A stretch of DNA of 50,234 nucleotides. Source: JAAYCI01 sp964472465 (GTDB lineage: Bacteria; Bacillota; Clostridia; Oscillospirales; Ruminococcaceae). The notes under the pieces are model-generated. The model was not told where the DNA came from and ran no database searches. It saw nothing but the letters and a program-made list of their open reading frames with translations. The stretch covers positions 1-50,234 of the forward strand of contig CAYYLW010000005.1 in the NCBI GenBank assembly GCA_964472465.1. The letters are read 5' to 3'. The translations under genes and the position numbers were made by a program. How positions within the stretch are numbered: position 1 is the stretch's first letter; each line of letters opens with the position of its first letter. Positions 23,238-32,390 of this stretch are shown one piece after another.

Positions 23238-24407
23238 TTAGAGCGGGTAGATGGTTACACCTTGCACCACCCGGTTTACTTCGCCGCCAGTACAGGGGTT
23301 ATCGGTGGGAACGCCGCTGGCCATAGATTTTTCCAGTGCCAACAATTGCAGCAAAAGCAGGTTGCGCAAATAGGCCTCCAGCTCTGCAAAAGGCGCACCG
23401 ATGGGCTGATACTGCCACACATAATCGGCTCCGCCGGATATGAGCGTGCCCTGCGGCAGGCTGATGAGCGCCCGGTTCCCCCGCCGCTCACGCAGAATCT
23501 CCTCCGCCAAATCCAGGTCATACCGGGCGGTAAACGCCATGGGCGACACCATGTGGAAGGTGAGGGTGCTGGGGTTTACCACAGTTTTGGGCCCGTGGCG
23601 GAAACCCATGGCGGTATTGAAGCTGGCGTTTACCAGGCCGTTGGTAAGTTCCATGGATTTTACAGCCCCTTCCTCCGCCAGGCCTTTCAGCCCGCAGGAG
23701 CCCAAGAACACCAGTCGCTCGTAGGCAAACCCGGCCGCCTGCTGGGCCAGCTCGTCGGCCTCTTCCATCTCGCTCTCGGCCACATCGGCCAGTTTGCGCA
23801 TGAAGGTAAGGAAGCTCTCGCGTTCTTCCCAGCCAAAGAAGCAGCCGGCAGCCAGGGCCATGCAGCTCACACTGCTTGTCATGGCAAAGCCCTGGTCGCT
23901 GGATTCTGGGGGCATGAGCAAAACAAAGCTGCCGGGGTGGCCTTCAGCGGCACGCGCCAGGCTGCTGCCCGCCTTGCACACCAGCACCAAGTTGTATAGG
24001 GTGCTCACTTTTTTGGCCGCATACTCCAGTGCCGCCACACTCTCAGGGCTCTCTCCAGACCGGGAGAACGAGACCAATAATGTTGGCACATCATACAAAA
24101 CACAGTCGGGCGAGGCCACTATGTCTGTGGTGGCCACGGCCTCGCTACGCAGGCCATATTTCTGGGCCAAAATCAGTTGCAGGCTCTGCCCAATGAAAGC
24201 CGAGGAGCCGGCCCCCGTAAACACCACCCGCAGATTCTGTAAAGAGCCCATGCTCTCTAGGAAAGCGGATATTTCCGCCTCCTGTGCGGCCAGGCTATCG
24301 GCCAAAGCGCGCCACAGCCGTGGCTGCTGCAAAATCTCCTTCACGGTAATCTGGGCGCTGTGCGCCTCAAAAAAAGCGGGGTCTCTTCCTAAAATCTGTC
24401 TATCCAT
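23238..24407 (-). CDS. AgaS-like SIS-domain ketose isomerase/aldosamine-6-phosphate deaminase
   Basis: The 389-residue product has two SIS domains. The first shows FTGAGSSAFIGQSL near residue 63 and LVSFSRSGESPESVAAL (Ser/Thr-rich phosphosugar loop); the second shows FLGSCGLKGLAEEGAVKSMEL and FRHGPKTVVN. This is the AgaS pattern (deaminase/isomerase of galactosamine-6-phosphate giving tagatose-6-phosphate), rather than GlmS or GlmD, which carry extra domains. Together with the kinase and GatZ it makes up most of a galactosamine-type route; no deacetylase of the NagA/AgaA type or tagatose-6-phosphate kinase is present. Confidence 0.82.
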   Translation of the reverse strand: MDRQILGRDPAFFEAHSAQITVKEILQQPRLWRALADSLAAQEAEISAFLESMGSLQNLRVVFTGAGSSAFIGQSLQLILAQKYGLRSEAVATTDIVASPDCVLYDVPTLLVSFSRSGESPESVAALEYAAKKVSTLYNLVLVCKAGSSLARAAEGHPGSFVLLMPPESSDQGFAMTSSVSCMALAAGCFFGWEERESFLTFMRKLADVAESEMEEADELAQQAAGFAYERLVFLGSCGLKGLAEEGAVKSMELTNGLVNASFNTAMGFRHGPKTVVNPSTLTFHMVSPMAFTARYDLDLAEEILRERRGNRALISLPQGTLISGGADYVWQYQPIGAPFAELEAYLRNLLLLQLLALEKSMASGVPTDNPCTGGEVNRVVQGVTIYPL

Positions 24408-24465
24408 CTCGCTTCATCCTCTCTGAGGCCCTAGGGGACCGTTTGCGCCGTTTGCCCGGCAATTT

Positions 24466-25449
24466 TTATACGATACCCAAGCTACAATCCTTTTCGCACA
24501 GCAGCGCCGCCATGTTGCGGGCAGACTGCATGGCCACATTGTAAATCTCCCTGTCGGCCAGGCCGCCCATGTGCGGGGTAAGCACCGTGTTGTCCATGGC
24601 GAAGAGGGGGCTCTCGTACAGTGGTTCCTCCTCGTAAACATCCAGCCCAGCGCCTGCAATCACACCCTTCTCCAGCGCCTTTGCCAGCGCCGCGCTATCT
24701 ACAATAGACCCGCGAGAGGCATTGATAAGCACCGCCGTGGGCTTCATCGTCGCCAGGGTTTTTTCATTCACCAGGTGGTAGGTATCTGCGGTGGCCGCCG
24801 CCCCCACCACAAAGATGTCGCTCTGGCGGAATAGCTCTTCCAGGCTCACAAACCGCACACCCAGGGCCCTGGCCGCTTCCTCGTTCGGGTATACGTCGTA
24901 GGCGATGGTATCCATCTCAAAACCCTGCCCACGTTTTGCAACCGCCTGGCCCACCGCCCCAAAGCCCAAGATACCCAGGGTCTTTTGCGATACGGCCATG
25001 CCGCGTTCCACCCCTTGGGCCCAGCGGCCCGCGCGGATATTTCTATCCCCCTGCGGAATTTTTCGCATCAGGGCCAAAATAAGGCCAAAGGCAAGGTCTG
25101 CCACGGCGGAAAAATTCTGCCGCGGCACATTGCACACACGAACACCGGCTTTTTCGAAGGCGTCCAGATCCAGGTGGTCGTAGCCCGCGCAGTTCAGGGA
25201 AACCGCCACAGGCGGCTGTTTCACAGCGCTAAAGAAGGAGGCGCCGAGCGTCACATCCGCCCCCATCAATATCCCGGCTGGGGCCTCTGGCAAAGCATTC
25301 CAGTAATCAATCAGGTTTTGCTCGCAGCAGTTTTCCCCACGCTGGGCCTGGCTCCATAGGATTGGCTCCAGCCCAGCGGCGCGCAGTTGCTCGAAAGCTT
25401 CTGGCTCCTGCTCGAACGAAAAGGATACCACCAGTACTTTGTTGTTCAT
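24466..25449 (-). CDS. D-isomer-specific 2-hydroxyacid dehydrogenase
   Basis: The 327-residue product is an NAD-dependent 2-hydroxyacid dehydrogenase. The Rossmann motif GILGFGAVGQAVAKR is near residue 160; catalytic Arg is in NASRGSIVDSAAL, Glu in DVYEEEP and His in LTPHMGG. It interconverts a 2-keto and a 2-hydroxy acid, possibly recycling NADH or processing a sugar-acid intermediate here. The family does not allow the exact substrate to be named. It lies tightly between the GH4 and SIS genes. Confidence 0.88.
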   Translation of the reverse strand: MNNKVLVVSFSFEQEPEAFEQLRAAGLEPILWSQAQRGENCCEQNLIDYWNALPEAPAGILMGADVTLGASFFSAVKQPPVAVSLNCAGYDHLDLDAFEKAGVRVCNVPRQNFSAVADLAFGLILALMRKIPQGDRNIRAGRWAQGVERGMAVSQKTLGILGFGAVGQAVAKRGQGFEMDTIAYDVYPNEEAARALGVRFVSLEELFRQSDIFVVGAAATADTYHLVNEKTLATMKPTAVLINASRGSIVDSAALAKALEKGVIAGAGLDVYEEEPLYESPLFAMDNTVLTPHMGGLADREIYNVAMQSARNMAALLCEKDCSLGIV

Positions 25450-25488
25450 CTCTTACTCCTCTGCCCTGGCAAGGGGGCTCGTCTATTT

Positions 25489-26859
25489 CTATTTATACTG
25501 CGGCAGGTTATCGCCATGCTCTGCAATGAAGTCCTCCACCAGTGCCTCGGCCGTTTTGTAGTCTGTCACGGCGCCATCCAGCATCATAGCCTCGGCCCAT
25601 AGGCTACGGCTGCCGGTGAGGGCGGCCTCCACCGTCACCTCCACCGGGGCCAAACGCCGCTGGATAATGGCGCGCATGGGGCCCGTGAAGTTTTGCACCA
25701 CCATGGGGCAGAAGCCCAGCGCGGTGGCAATGCCCGGAATTTCCAGCACCGCATCGTCCGGCAGGCCCTTCACGGCGCCCTCGTTGGGTATATTTACGCT
25801 GAAGGTCTTGCGCTCATCATACAGCAAAGAGTGAATCATTTCCACGAGCTGCTCGTGCTCGCCATCGCTGCGCCGGAACAAACCCGCCTCTACCTCGCCC
25901 TCGGTTTCACCCTGGCTCAGCATATCGCGGTAGGTCTTTTCGCCGCGCGCAATCACTTCTTCAATGGGGAAGGCATCTATCCCCAGTTGCCGGCCATAGA
26001 ATTTCCCCTCGGGGTAGCGCTCTGGGAAAAACTCGGCCGCGTGACGGTCCACTACGGCAGGCAGCCCGCCAATACGCTCGTACAACTCCCAGGAAAGGGG
26101 GTTATCCAGAAAATGGGGCACCTCGGTATCATCCAGCTGGGAGTTGAAGAAATTGTGCACATGGCCATTTTTCTCTGCCTCCACACGCTGTTTTGCCACA
26201 ATATCCAGAAGCTTTTCGCGCACGTCCTGGCCATCCACGCGTATATCGTAGAAGAAGGTGAGGTGGTTGAGGCCCACCCCCACGGTGGTGATGCGGTTCA
26301 CATCCACACCCATCATGCGGGCGAGATATTTTTCCCCGTATATGATGCCGTGGCACAGGCCGATGAGCTTGGCCCCGGTGGCGCGGCGCACCGCCGTAAC
26401 GATGGCTGTCATGGGGTTTGAATAGCTGAAGAAATGGGCTTTTGGGCACAGGCGCATCACGTCTTTGGCAATGGCAATCATGGCGGGAATCATGCGCTGG
26501 GCACGGGAGATACCGCCGGGCATGATAGAATCTCCCACCGGCTGGAAGATGCCATATTTGCGGGGTATCAGCACATCCTGTTCCCAGGCACGGCGGCCCC
26601 CCACGGCGATGGTCACCACCACAAAATCGGCCCCGGGCAGCACCTCGCAGCGGTCTACCGAGTGAGAAATGATAATATCGGCTTTCTTTTGTTCCACCAT
26701 CTTTTTTGTGAGGCGTACCACAGATTCTAAAATCTCGGGGTTTATATCACACAGGGCTATCTCCCAGCTGCCAAAACCCGCCTGGATAAAATCGGCCACC
26801 AGGCCCTTTGTGAACACGGCGCTACCTGCGCCGATGAGAACAATTTTTTTGCGTTCCAT
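25489..26859 (-). CDS. Glycoside hydrolase family 4 enzyme (alpha-galactosidase/alpha-glucosidase-like)
   Basis: The 456-residue product belongs to GH4, which cleaves glycosides by an NAD+- and Mn2+-dependent redox mechanism in the cytoplasm. VLIGAGSAVFTKGLV (NAD loop) starts at residue 7; SYSNPMTAIV, then GLCHGIIYG (metal cysteine, substrate-class loop) and GVGLNHLTFF (metal histidine) follow. The CHG loop is closer to non-phosphorylated alpha-glycosidases such as MelA/AglA types than to the CNV loop of 6-phospho-beta-glucosidases. It probably splits the disaccharide or glycoside brought in by the ABC importer. Confidence 0.88.
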   Translation of the reverse strand: MERKKIVLIGAGSAVFTKGLVADFIQAGFGSWEIALCDINPEILESVVRLTKKMVEQKKADIIISHSVDRCEVLPGADFVVVTIAVGGRRAWEQDVLIPRKYGIFQPVGDSIMPGGISRAQRMIPAMIAIAKDVMRLCPKAHFFSYSNPMTAIVTAVRRATGAKLIGLCHGIIYGEKYLARMMGVDVNRITTVGVGLNHLTFFYDIRVDGQDVREKLLDIVAKQRVEAEKNGHVHNFFNSQLDDTEVPHFLDNPLSWELYERIGGLPAVVDRHAAEFFPERYPEGKFYGRQLGIDAFPIEEVIARGEKTYRDMLSQGETEGEVEAGLFRRSDGEHEQLVEMIHSLLYDERKTFSVNIPNEGAVKGLPDDAVLEIPGIATALGFCPMVVQNFTGPMRAIIQRRLAPVEVTVEAALTGSRSLWAEAMMLDGAVTDYKTAEALVEDFIAEHGDNLPQYK

Positions 26860-26880
26860 AGCGTTTCTCCTTTTCTTGCT

Positions 26881-27831
26881 CTAGCGAGCGGCCAGGGTGA
26901 GTGCGGTGTTGCATTCGTGCAGGAACTCTTCCAGAATTTTTTGCTGGCCCGCTTTATCGGCCTCAGCAAAGCGCTGCGCCAGCTGCGGGGTGAAAAATAA
27001 CTTGATAAATTTCGGCTCTTTGTCACTGAACACAAAGGTCTCGGTGGATTTCATGTTTTCAAACGCCCGCTGGAACATGGGCTGGTTGTTCAGCCAGTCT
27101 ATCTCAGCAAAGACCCCCGCGGGGTCTTTTTTATAGCTGTATATCGCCCCAAAATAGGCGTACATACGGTTGCCACCCCGTTTGTCCTCCAGCCAATAGC
27201 GAAAGCCCGAAGCATACTGCCCAAAATTGTCGGGGTCGGCCCGGTTCATCTCCACACGGTACTCTTCCCCCCCGGCGTTCGCCAAGGCTGTTTCAAAGGC
27301 ACGGGCCAGTTCCAGGGTGTTGGCCAAGTCCTCGTAATCCAGGCGGAAGCCCTCGGTGTAGGCCGCCTTGGCTATGCCCTCGCCGCAGGCCGTGATATAG
27401 CGCCGCAGCATCTGGGCCTGCTCCTTATGCTCTTTCTGGTTCATGGCGGCAAAGTCCGCGTCTGGCATGAAAAGCTTGAGATAAATATCCTCCTCGCGGT
27501 TCACCTCAAACGCCGCCTCGCTCTCTATCTTGTTCCACACCTGGTCGTAGGGAATGTGGTTGTTCGCCTTGTCCACCTCCACCATCAAGCCGGTACGGGT
27601 TTCCGGCAGGAAGATGAGCCCCGTGTGAAGATAGAAGCGTTGCCCGGTTTGCAGGCACTCCATATGCACGCGCATGCCATACCAGTGCGGGCCGATACAG
27701 TCACGGGAAGCACGGTCCACCGTGAAACGCACCAGAGGGCTTTCCGCCGTGGCGATGGCCTCCTCATAGATGTCTCCAAAACGGTGCAATGCACGCAGGG
27801 GGGGCAGTGCTATATTCATCTTATCCGGCAT
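26881..27831 (-). CDS. Conserved-looking protein of unknown function (316 aa)
   Basis: I do not recognise this family. The product has no signal peptide or membrane helix and mixes helical and strand-like segments with many aromatic and charged residues (VEMNRADPDNFGQYASGFRYW, RMYAYFGAIYSYKKDPAG). The ATG at 27831 is one base after the SDR stop (TAGTATG), with GGAAGGGAG inside the SDR end, so translation is coupled; a frame open to 27894 overlaps the SDR gene with no added support. Its place between the SDR and GH4 genes suggests a catabolic or substrate-binding role in the same pathway. Confidence 0.7.
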   Translation of the reverse strand: MPDKMNIALPPLRALHRFGDIYEEAIATAESPLVRFTVDRASRDCIGPHWYGMRVHMECLQTGQRFYLHTGLIFLPETRTGLMVEVDKANNHIPYDQVWNKIESEAAFEVNREEDIYLKLFMPDADFAAMNQKEHKEQAQMLRRYITACGEGIAKAAYTEGFRLDYEDLANTLELARAFETALANAGGEEYRVEMNRADPDNFGQYASGFRYWLEDKRGGNRMYAYFGAIYSYKKDPAGVFAEIDWLNNQPMFQRAFENMKSTETFVFSDKEPKFIKLFFTPQLAQRFAEADKAGQQKILEEFLHECNTALTLAAR

Positions 27832-27832
27832 A

Positions 27833-28627
27833 CTACAACGCTCCCTTCCATTTCTTGTATCCATAGTCCGGGTTTTGCACACAGAATTTGCCACCGCTCA
27901 CCTCTACAAAAGTGCCGGTGAGGTAGGCCGCCGCCTCCGAGGCCAGAAACAGCACCACCCCGGCCACATCCTGCGGTTGGCCCAGCCGCCCCAGGGCGAT
28001 TTGCGCCTGCAAACCCTCCCGTTTCTCCTCCACCACGCCCCGTGTCATCCCGGTCTCAATCACACCGGGGATAAAGCCGTTTACCCGGATGCCAAAGGGG
28101 GCGAACTCGGCCGCCATGGTTTTGGTAAGGCTGTATACAGCCGCTTTGCTGGCGGCGTAGGCCCCACTGCCGGCCGAAGGCATCAAGCTGGCGTAGGAGG
28201 CCGCGTTGATGAGCACCCCGCCCCCCTGTTTTTCCATTTGGCCGCGGGCGGCCGTACCGCATAGAAATACCGAGCGCAAGTTCACCGCCATCACGCGGTC
28301 CCAGCTTTCGGCATTCATTTCGCACAGGGCGGCCTGCGGGTATATCCCCGCATTGTTGATGAAAATGTCAATGTGTCCAAAATCTGCCACCGCGTTTTCG
28401 AAAAGGCTTGCCACGGCCGCCTCATCGGCCACGTTTGCCAGGTAGCCCCGCACTTCGCCCAGCGGCGAGAGCGCGGCCACAGCCGCCTCTGTGGCATCTT
28501 TGTCTATATCGCAGAGAAACACTTTGGCGCCTTCCTGCAAGAAGCGGCGCGCAATGGCAAACCCAATGCCCTGCTGGGAGGCCGCCCCCGTGATGCCCAT
28601 TACCTTTCCCTCAATACCCAGTTCCAT
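27833..28627 (-). CDS. Short-chain dehydrogenase/reductase (sugar dehydrogenase-like)
   Basis: The 264-residue product is a classical SDR: nucleotide loop TGAASQQGIGFAIA (variant of TGxxxGIG), NNAG, catalytic Ser in INAASYAS and YAASK near residue 157. The first ATG (28627) follows AAAGGGG; longer frames run into the intergenic space. Next to an IlvD/Edd dehydratase and a hydroxy-oxovalerate aldolase it is a good candidate for the first oxidation of a free deoxy sugar to its lactone, or for a later keto-sugar step. Confidence 0.87.
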   Translation of the reverse strand: MELGIEGKVMGITGAASQQGIGFAIARRFLQEGAKVFLCDIDKDATEAAVAALSPLGEVRGYLANVADEAAVASLFENAVADFGHIDIFINNAGIYPQAALCEMNAESWDRVMAVNLRSVFLCGTAARGQMEKQGGGVLINAASYASLMPSAGSGAYAASKAAVYSLTKTMAAEFAPFGIRVNGFIPGVIETGMTRGVVEEKREGLQAQIALGRLGQPQDVAGVVLFLASEAAAYLTGTFVEVSGGKFCVQNPDYGYKKWKGAL

Positions 28628-28737
28628 CGTTCCAAAACCCCTTTCCATTTCACAGGGCGGCTGGCCCAGGCCCAAAAGCCCAGCGAAGAGGGCCCCTAGG
28701 AAGGCCCCGCCACCACGCCGTGTTCCCCGCCTGTGCG

Positions 28738-30408
28738 CTAAATCTCTAAAACCCCACCCCGGCTGGCAGAGGCCGCCCATTTCGAATACAGCCCTAAATA
28801 CCCGCTTTTAAAGCGCGGGGCGGGGGGGCGCCAAGCCTCTTTACGCCGCCCCAGTTCCTCTTTAGAAACGTGCAGATGAATCCGCCCATGGGGAATATCA
28901 ATCTCTATGCGGTCGCCGTCTTGTATCAGGGCGATGGGCCCGCCCTCTGCCGCCTCGGGGGAGATATGCCCCACAAAACAGCCGTTGTTGGTTCCCGAAA
29001 AACGTCCGTCGGTTATCAGGGCGGTGCTGGTGGCCAGCCCGCGGCCATATAGGTATTTCATGGCCTTGAACATCTCCCGCATGCCGGGGCCGCCTTTGGG
29101 CCCCTCATAGCGGATAACCACCACGGCCCCCGCCTGTACCCGGCCCTGCAAAATGGCCTCTTCGGCGTCCTCTTCGCAGCCAAAGACCACCGCATGCCCA
29201 ACGAAATGGTGCATCTCCGGCACAATGGCCGAGGGCTTTGTGATGCCCCCCTCCGGGGCCAGGTTCCCCCGTACCACCGCTATGCCGCCGGTGTGCGAAA
29301 AGGGATTCTCCAGTGTTTTTATGATGCGGCGGTCTGGCTGGAGGGGGGGCAGGGCGTCCAGGGCCTGCCCCAGGCTGCCGCCGCCCACGGTGGGTACGCT
29401 GAGGTCTAGAAGGCCGCGTAGTTCCCGCAGCACCGCGGGAATTCCCCCCGCGTGGTAGAAATCCTCCATGTTATATTCCGAGGCCGGGTTCACCTTCACC
29501 AGCAGAGGCGTTGTCTTTTCCGTCTCTTCCAGCTGCTGTGTAAGCCACTCTGCGCTGATGCCCGCCTCTTGGGCAATGGCCAGCAGATGCAGCACCCCAT
29601 TCGTGCTGCCGCCCGTGGCATGCAGCACGCGCAGGGCATTTTGTAGAGAACCTTTCGTGATGATGGACGAAGCGGTGAGGTTTTGCCTGGCCAGCGACAC
29701 GATGGCCTGCCCCGTGGCAAAAGCCATACGGCTGCGCTCTGCATACACGGCCGGAATCAGTGCCGCGCCGGGCAGGCTCATCCCCAAGGCCTCGGACAGG
29801 CAACACATGGTGTTGGCCGTGCCGTAAAAAGAGCAGGAACCGCAGCCCGGGCCACAGCTATCCTCCAGACGGTAGAGTTCCTCTTCACTGAGGGCCCCGG
29901 TGCTGAGCATACCACATCCTTCAGAGAGGCTGGTGAGGTCACTTTTTCTCCCGTCGAACACCGGGCCGCCTTGCATGGGCCCGCCAGGCAGTAAAATGGC
30001 GGGCAGGCCCAGGCGGGCGGCGGCCATCAAAAGCCCCGGCACAATTTTGTCGCAGCTGCCCAGCAGCACCAATGCGTCCAGCTGGTGTGCCTGCGCCATC
30101 ACCTCCACGTCACAGGCAATCAAATCCCGCGAAGGGAGGATGTAATGCATCCCCACGTTTCCCTGGGCGGTACCATCGCAAGGGCCTGTGATTCCGAACT
30201 CCACCGGGGTACCCCCGGCGGCAAAGATACCATTTTTCACATGCTGGGCCACGGCGCGCAGGTTGTAGCTACCGGGCACCAGTTCGCTCCAGCTATTGGC
30301 TATGCCAATGATGGGCTGCTCCAATTGTCCATCGGAAAAACCCATGGATTTATACACCGCACGGTTAAAACAGAAATTGGGCCGGGCCAAAATCTCCGCG
30401 CTTCTCAT
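28738..30408 (-). CDS. IlvD/Edd-family dehydratase (sugar-acid dehydratase candidate)
   Basis: The 556-residue product is an IlvD/Edd-family Fe-S dehydratase. Cluster cysteines are in LGSCDKIVPG and CGPGCGSCSF; GPCDGTAQGNVGM, HATGGSTNGVLH, VVRGNLAPEGG and ITDGRFSGTNNGCFVGHISPEAA are family hallmarks. Such enzymes dehydrate 2,3-dihydroxy acids: branched amino-acid precursors or aldonic acids. No other branched-chain amino-acid genes are nearby; the adjacent aldolase and SDR point to a sugar-acid substrate such as a deoxy-pentonate or deoxy-hexonate, giving a 2-keto-3-deoxy acid. The ATG overlaps the aldolase stop (ATGA). Confidence 0.88.
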   Translation of the reverse strand: MRSAEILARPNFCFNRAVYKSMGFSDGQLEQPIIGIANSWSELVPGSYNLRAVAQHVKNGIFAAGGTPVEFGITGPCDGTAQGNVGMHYILPSRDLIACDVEVMAQAHQLDALVLLGSCDKIVPGLLMAAARLGLPAILLPGGPMQGGPVFDGRKSDLTSLSEGCGMLSTGALSEEELYRLEDSCGPGCGSCSFYGTANTMCCLSEALGMSLPGAALIPAVYAERSRMAFATGQAIVSLARQNLTASSIITKGSLQNALRVLHATGGSTNGVLHLLAIAQEAGISAEWLTQQLEETEKTTPLLVKVNPASEYNMEDFYHAGGIPAVLRELRGLLDLSVPTVGGGSLGQALDALPPLQPDRRIIKTLENPFSHTGGIAVVRGNLAPEGGITKPSAIVPEMHHFVGHAVVFGCEEDAEEAILQGRVQAGAVVVIRYEGPKGGPGMREMFKAMKYLYGRGLATSTALITDGRFSGTNNGCFVGHISPEAAEGGPIALIQDGDRIEIDIPHGRIHLHVSKEELGRRKEAWRPPAPRFKSGYLGLYSKWAASASRGGVLEI

Positions 30409-31403
30409 CGTTTTTTCTCCTGGCTCATACGGTAGGCCACGTCCAGAATCATATCCTCTTGGCCACCCACGGTTTTCATCCGCCCCAGTTCTATCAAAAT
30501 GTCGCGCGCATCCAGGCCATAGCGCTGGGCCGCACGTTTGGCGTGCAGGAAGAAGCTGGAATACACCCCCGCATACCCGATGGTGAGCGCATATTTATCA
30601 ATCACCATATCGGCCAAAGGGGCCACCCATTCCTCGGCGGCATCCATCAGGCCATACAGGTCTTCTCCCGTCTCTGCGCCCATCTTGTGCAAAGCCGCCA
30701 CCAGTACCTCATGCGCGGCATTGCCCGCCCCGGCGCCCAGGCCCCGCAGGGTGCAATCCAGATAGCGGGCGCCAGCACGCGCCGCCGCCAGAGAGTTTGC
30801 AATGGCCAGCCCCAGGTTGTTGTGCGCATGAAAACCCACCGGAATGCACAATTTTTCAGCCAGCAAAGCAACCCGCCGCGCCGCATCGTCCGGCAGCATG
30901 GCGCCCGCCGAATCGGCCAGATATACGGCATCCGCGCCATAGCTCTCGAATTTTTGTGCCTCGGCCAATATCGCCTCCGGCTCGCTCATATGGCTCATCA
31001 TCAAAAATCCAAAGGCCTCCATACCCACGCTTTTGGCATGGCGTATATGCTCGGCGCCGGTATCGGCCTCCGTTACATGCGTGGCCACCCGCACCGCTTT
31101 CACGCCTGCCTCCCGGGCGGCGTCTAGCTCGCGTATGGTACCAATGCCCGGGATGAGCAGGGTTCCCACGCAGGCGCCGGCGGCATTTTGCGCCACCGCG
31201 CGAAAAATCTCGCCCTCTTCGTGCAGGCCAAAGCCGTACTGCACGCTGGAGCCGGCCAGTCCGTCGCCATGGCCGCACTCTATTTTGCGGCAGCCCGCCC
31301 CGGCCAGCGCTGCCGCAATGCCCCCCGCTATCTCGGGGGTAAAACGGTGGGCCACGGCATGGCTGCCGTCCCGCAGGGTGGTGTCAATCAAAGTCAGTTT
31401 CAT
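30405..31403 (-). CDS. 4-hydroxy-2-oxovalerate aldolase-like (HMGL family, MhpE/BphI type)
   Basis: The 332-residue product is a class II pyruvate aldolase with the DTTLRDGSH metal/catalytic motif at residue 7, VRVATHVTEAD, and GFHAHNNLGLAIANSL (metal histidines). Its C-terminal region (ALTIGYAGVYSSFFLHAK) matches the helices that contact the acylating dehydrogenase in the MhpE/MhpF complex. It would split a 4-hydroxy-2-oxo acid into pyruvate and an aldehyde passed directly to the next enzyme. Stops and starts of the three genes overlap by 4 bp on both sides. Confidence 0.9.
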   Translation of the reverse strand: MKLTLIDTTLRDGSHAVAHRFTPEIAGGIAAALAGAGCRKIECGHGDGLAGSSVQYGFGLHEEGEIFRAVAQNAAGACVGTLLIPGIGTIRELDAAREAGVKAVRVATHVTEADTGAEHIRHAKSVGMEAFGFLMMSHMSEPEAILAEAQKFESYGADAVYLADSAGAMLPDDAARRVALLAEKLCIPVGFHAHNNLGLAIANSLAAARAGARYLDCTLRGLGAGAGNAAHEVLVAALHKMGAETGEDLYGLMDAAEEWVAPLADMVIDKYALTIGYAGVYSSFFLHAKRAAQRYGLDARDILIELGRMKTVGGQEDMILDVAYRMSQEKKR

Positions 31404-32290
31404 TGGGCTGCCTCCCCTCGCATTTCGGCGGCGGCGCTATCGGCCATGGCCACTGCCGCGCTGGTGATGATGTCCAAATTTCCTGCATAGGGAGGCAGGT
31501 AATCGCCCGCGCCCTCCACTTGAATCATGGTGGTAATCACCCCGGTTTCCCCGTTGAGTTCAGGGGGCATCAGCAGGCGGTAGCCCGGCACATAGCCGCG
31601 CAACTGCTCGGCTATCTCCTGTACGGACCGTGTTATTTTTTCCATATCCGGGCTCTCTTCACAGCGACAATAGATTGTGTTGCGCATCATCAGCGGCGGC
31701 TCGGCCGGGTTTAGAATGATGATGGCTTTCCCCTTTTTGGCCCCGCCTATCTCGCACAGCGCGCGGGAGGTGGTCTCGGTAAATTCATCGATATTGGCCC
31801 GGGTACCAGGCCCCGCACTTTTAGAGGAAATGGTGGACACAATCTCTGCATATTCCACCGCCTGCACCCGGCTGATGGCATACACTATGGGGGTGGTGGC
31901 CTGCCCGCCACAGGTGACAAGGTTGATGTTCTGGGCATTTTTTTGCTGGCTAAAGTTCACCACCGGCACCACATAGGGCCCCACCGCCGCCGGGGTAAGG
32001 TCGAATACTTTCTTGCCCGCCGCAGCGTACAGGGGTGCATTTTTTTGGTGCTGGGCGGCGCTCGTCGCCTCAAATACAATGCGAATTTCGGGGTCTTGCA
32101 ACAGCGGTTCCAGCCCCGTTACAGAGGTGCCCACACCATACTCCCGCGCCCGGCGGATGCCGTCGGAGTTTTCGTCGATACCCACCACCATGGCCAGTTC
32201 CAGGTTTTGGGTCCGGTTGCGTATCTTCTCCATCAGGTCGATGCCAATATTGCCCGGCCCCACAATGCCCACTTTTATCTTGCTTTGCAT
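31400..32290 (-). CDS. Acylating acetaldehyde dehydrogenase-like (MhpF/BphJ type)
   Basis: The 296-residue product is a CoA-acylating aldehyde dehydrogenase of the MhpF family: VGIVGPGNIGIDLM (NAD loop), the catalytic Cys in NLVTCGGQATTPIV, SSKSAGPGTRANIDEFT and a C-terminal YLPPYAGNLDIITSAA. It turns the aldehyde released by the aldolase into an acyl-CoA with NADH. Gene overlap with the aldolase supports a channelling complex. There are no aromatic-ring-cleavage genes here, which are the usual setting for this pair. Confidence 0.92.
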   Translation of the reverse strand: MQSKIKVGIVGPGNIGIDLMEKIRNRTQNLELAMVVGIDENSDGIRRAREYGVGTSVTGLEPLLQDPEIRIVFEATSAAQHQKNAPLYAAAGKKVFDLTPAAVGPYVVPVVNFSQQKNAQNINLVTCGGQATTPIVYAISRVQAVEYAEIVSTISSKSAGPGTRANIDEFTETTSRALCEIGGAKKGKAIIILNPAEPPLMMRNTIYCRCEESPDMEKITRSVQEIAEQLRGYVPGYRLLMPPELNGETGVITTMIQVEGAGDYLPPYAGNLDIITSAAVAMADSAAAEMRGEAAQ

Positions 32291-32390
32291 AACACACCTC
32301 GTTTTTCGTACTATTCTGTTCCGCCCCTCTGGGCTTGTTTTGCAAAAGTGCTAAGGCGAACACAGATGTTTCCGCTTCCCCAGAAAAGGC

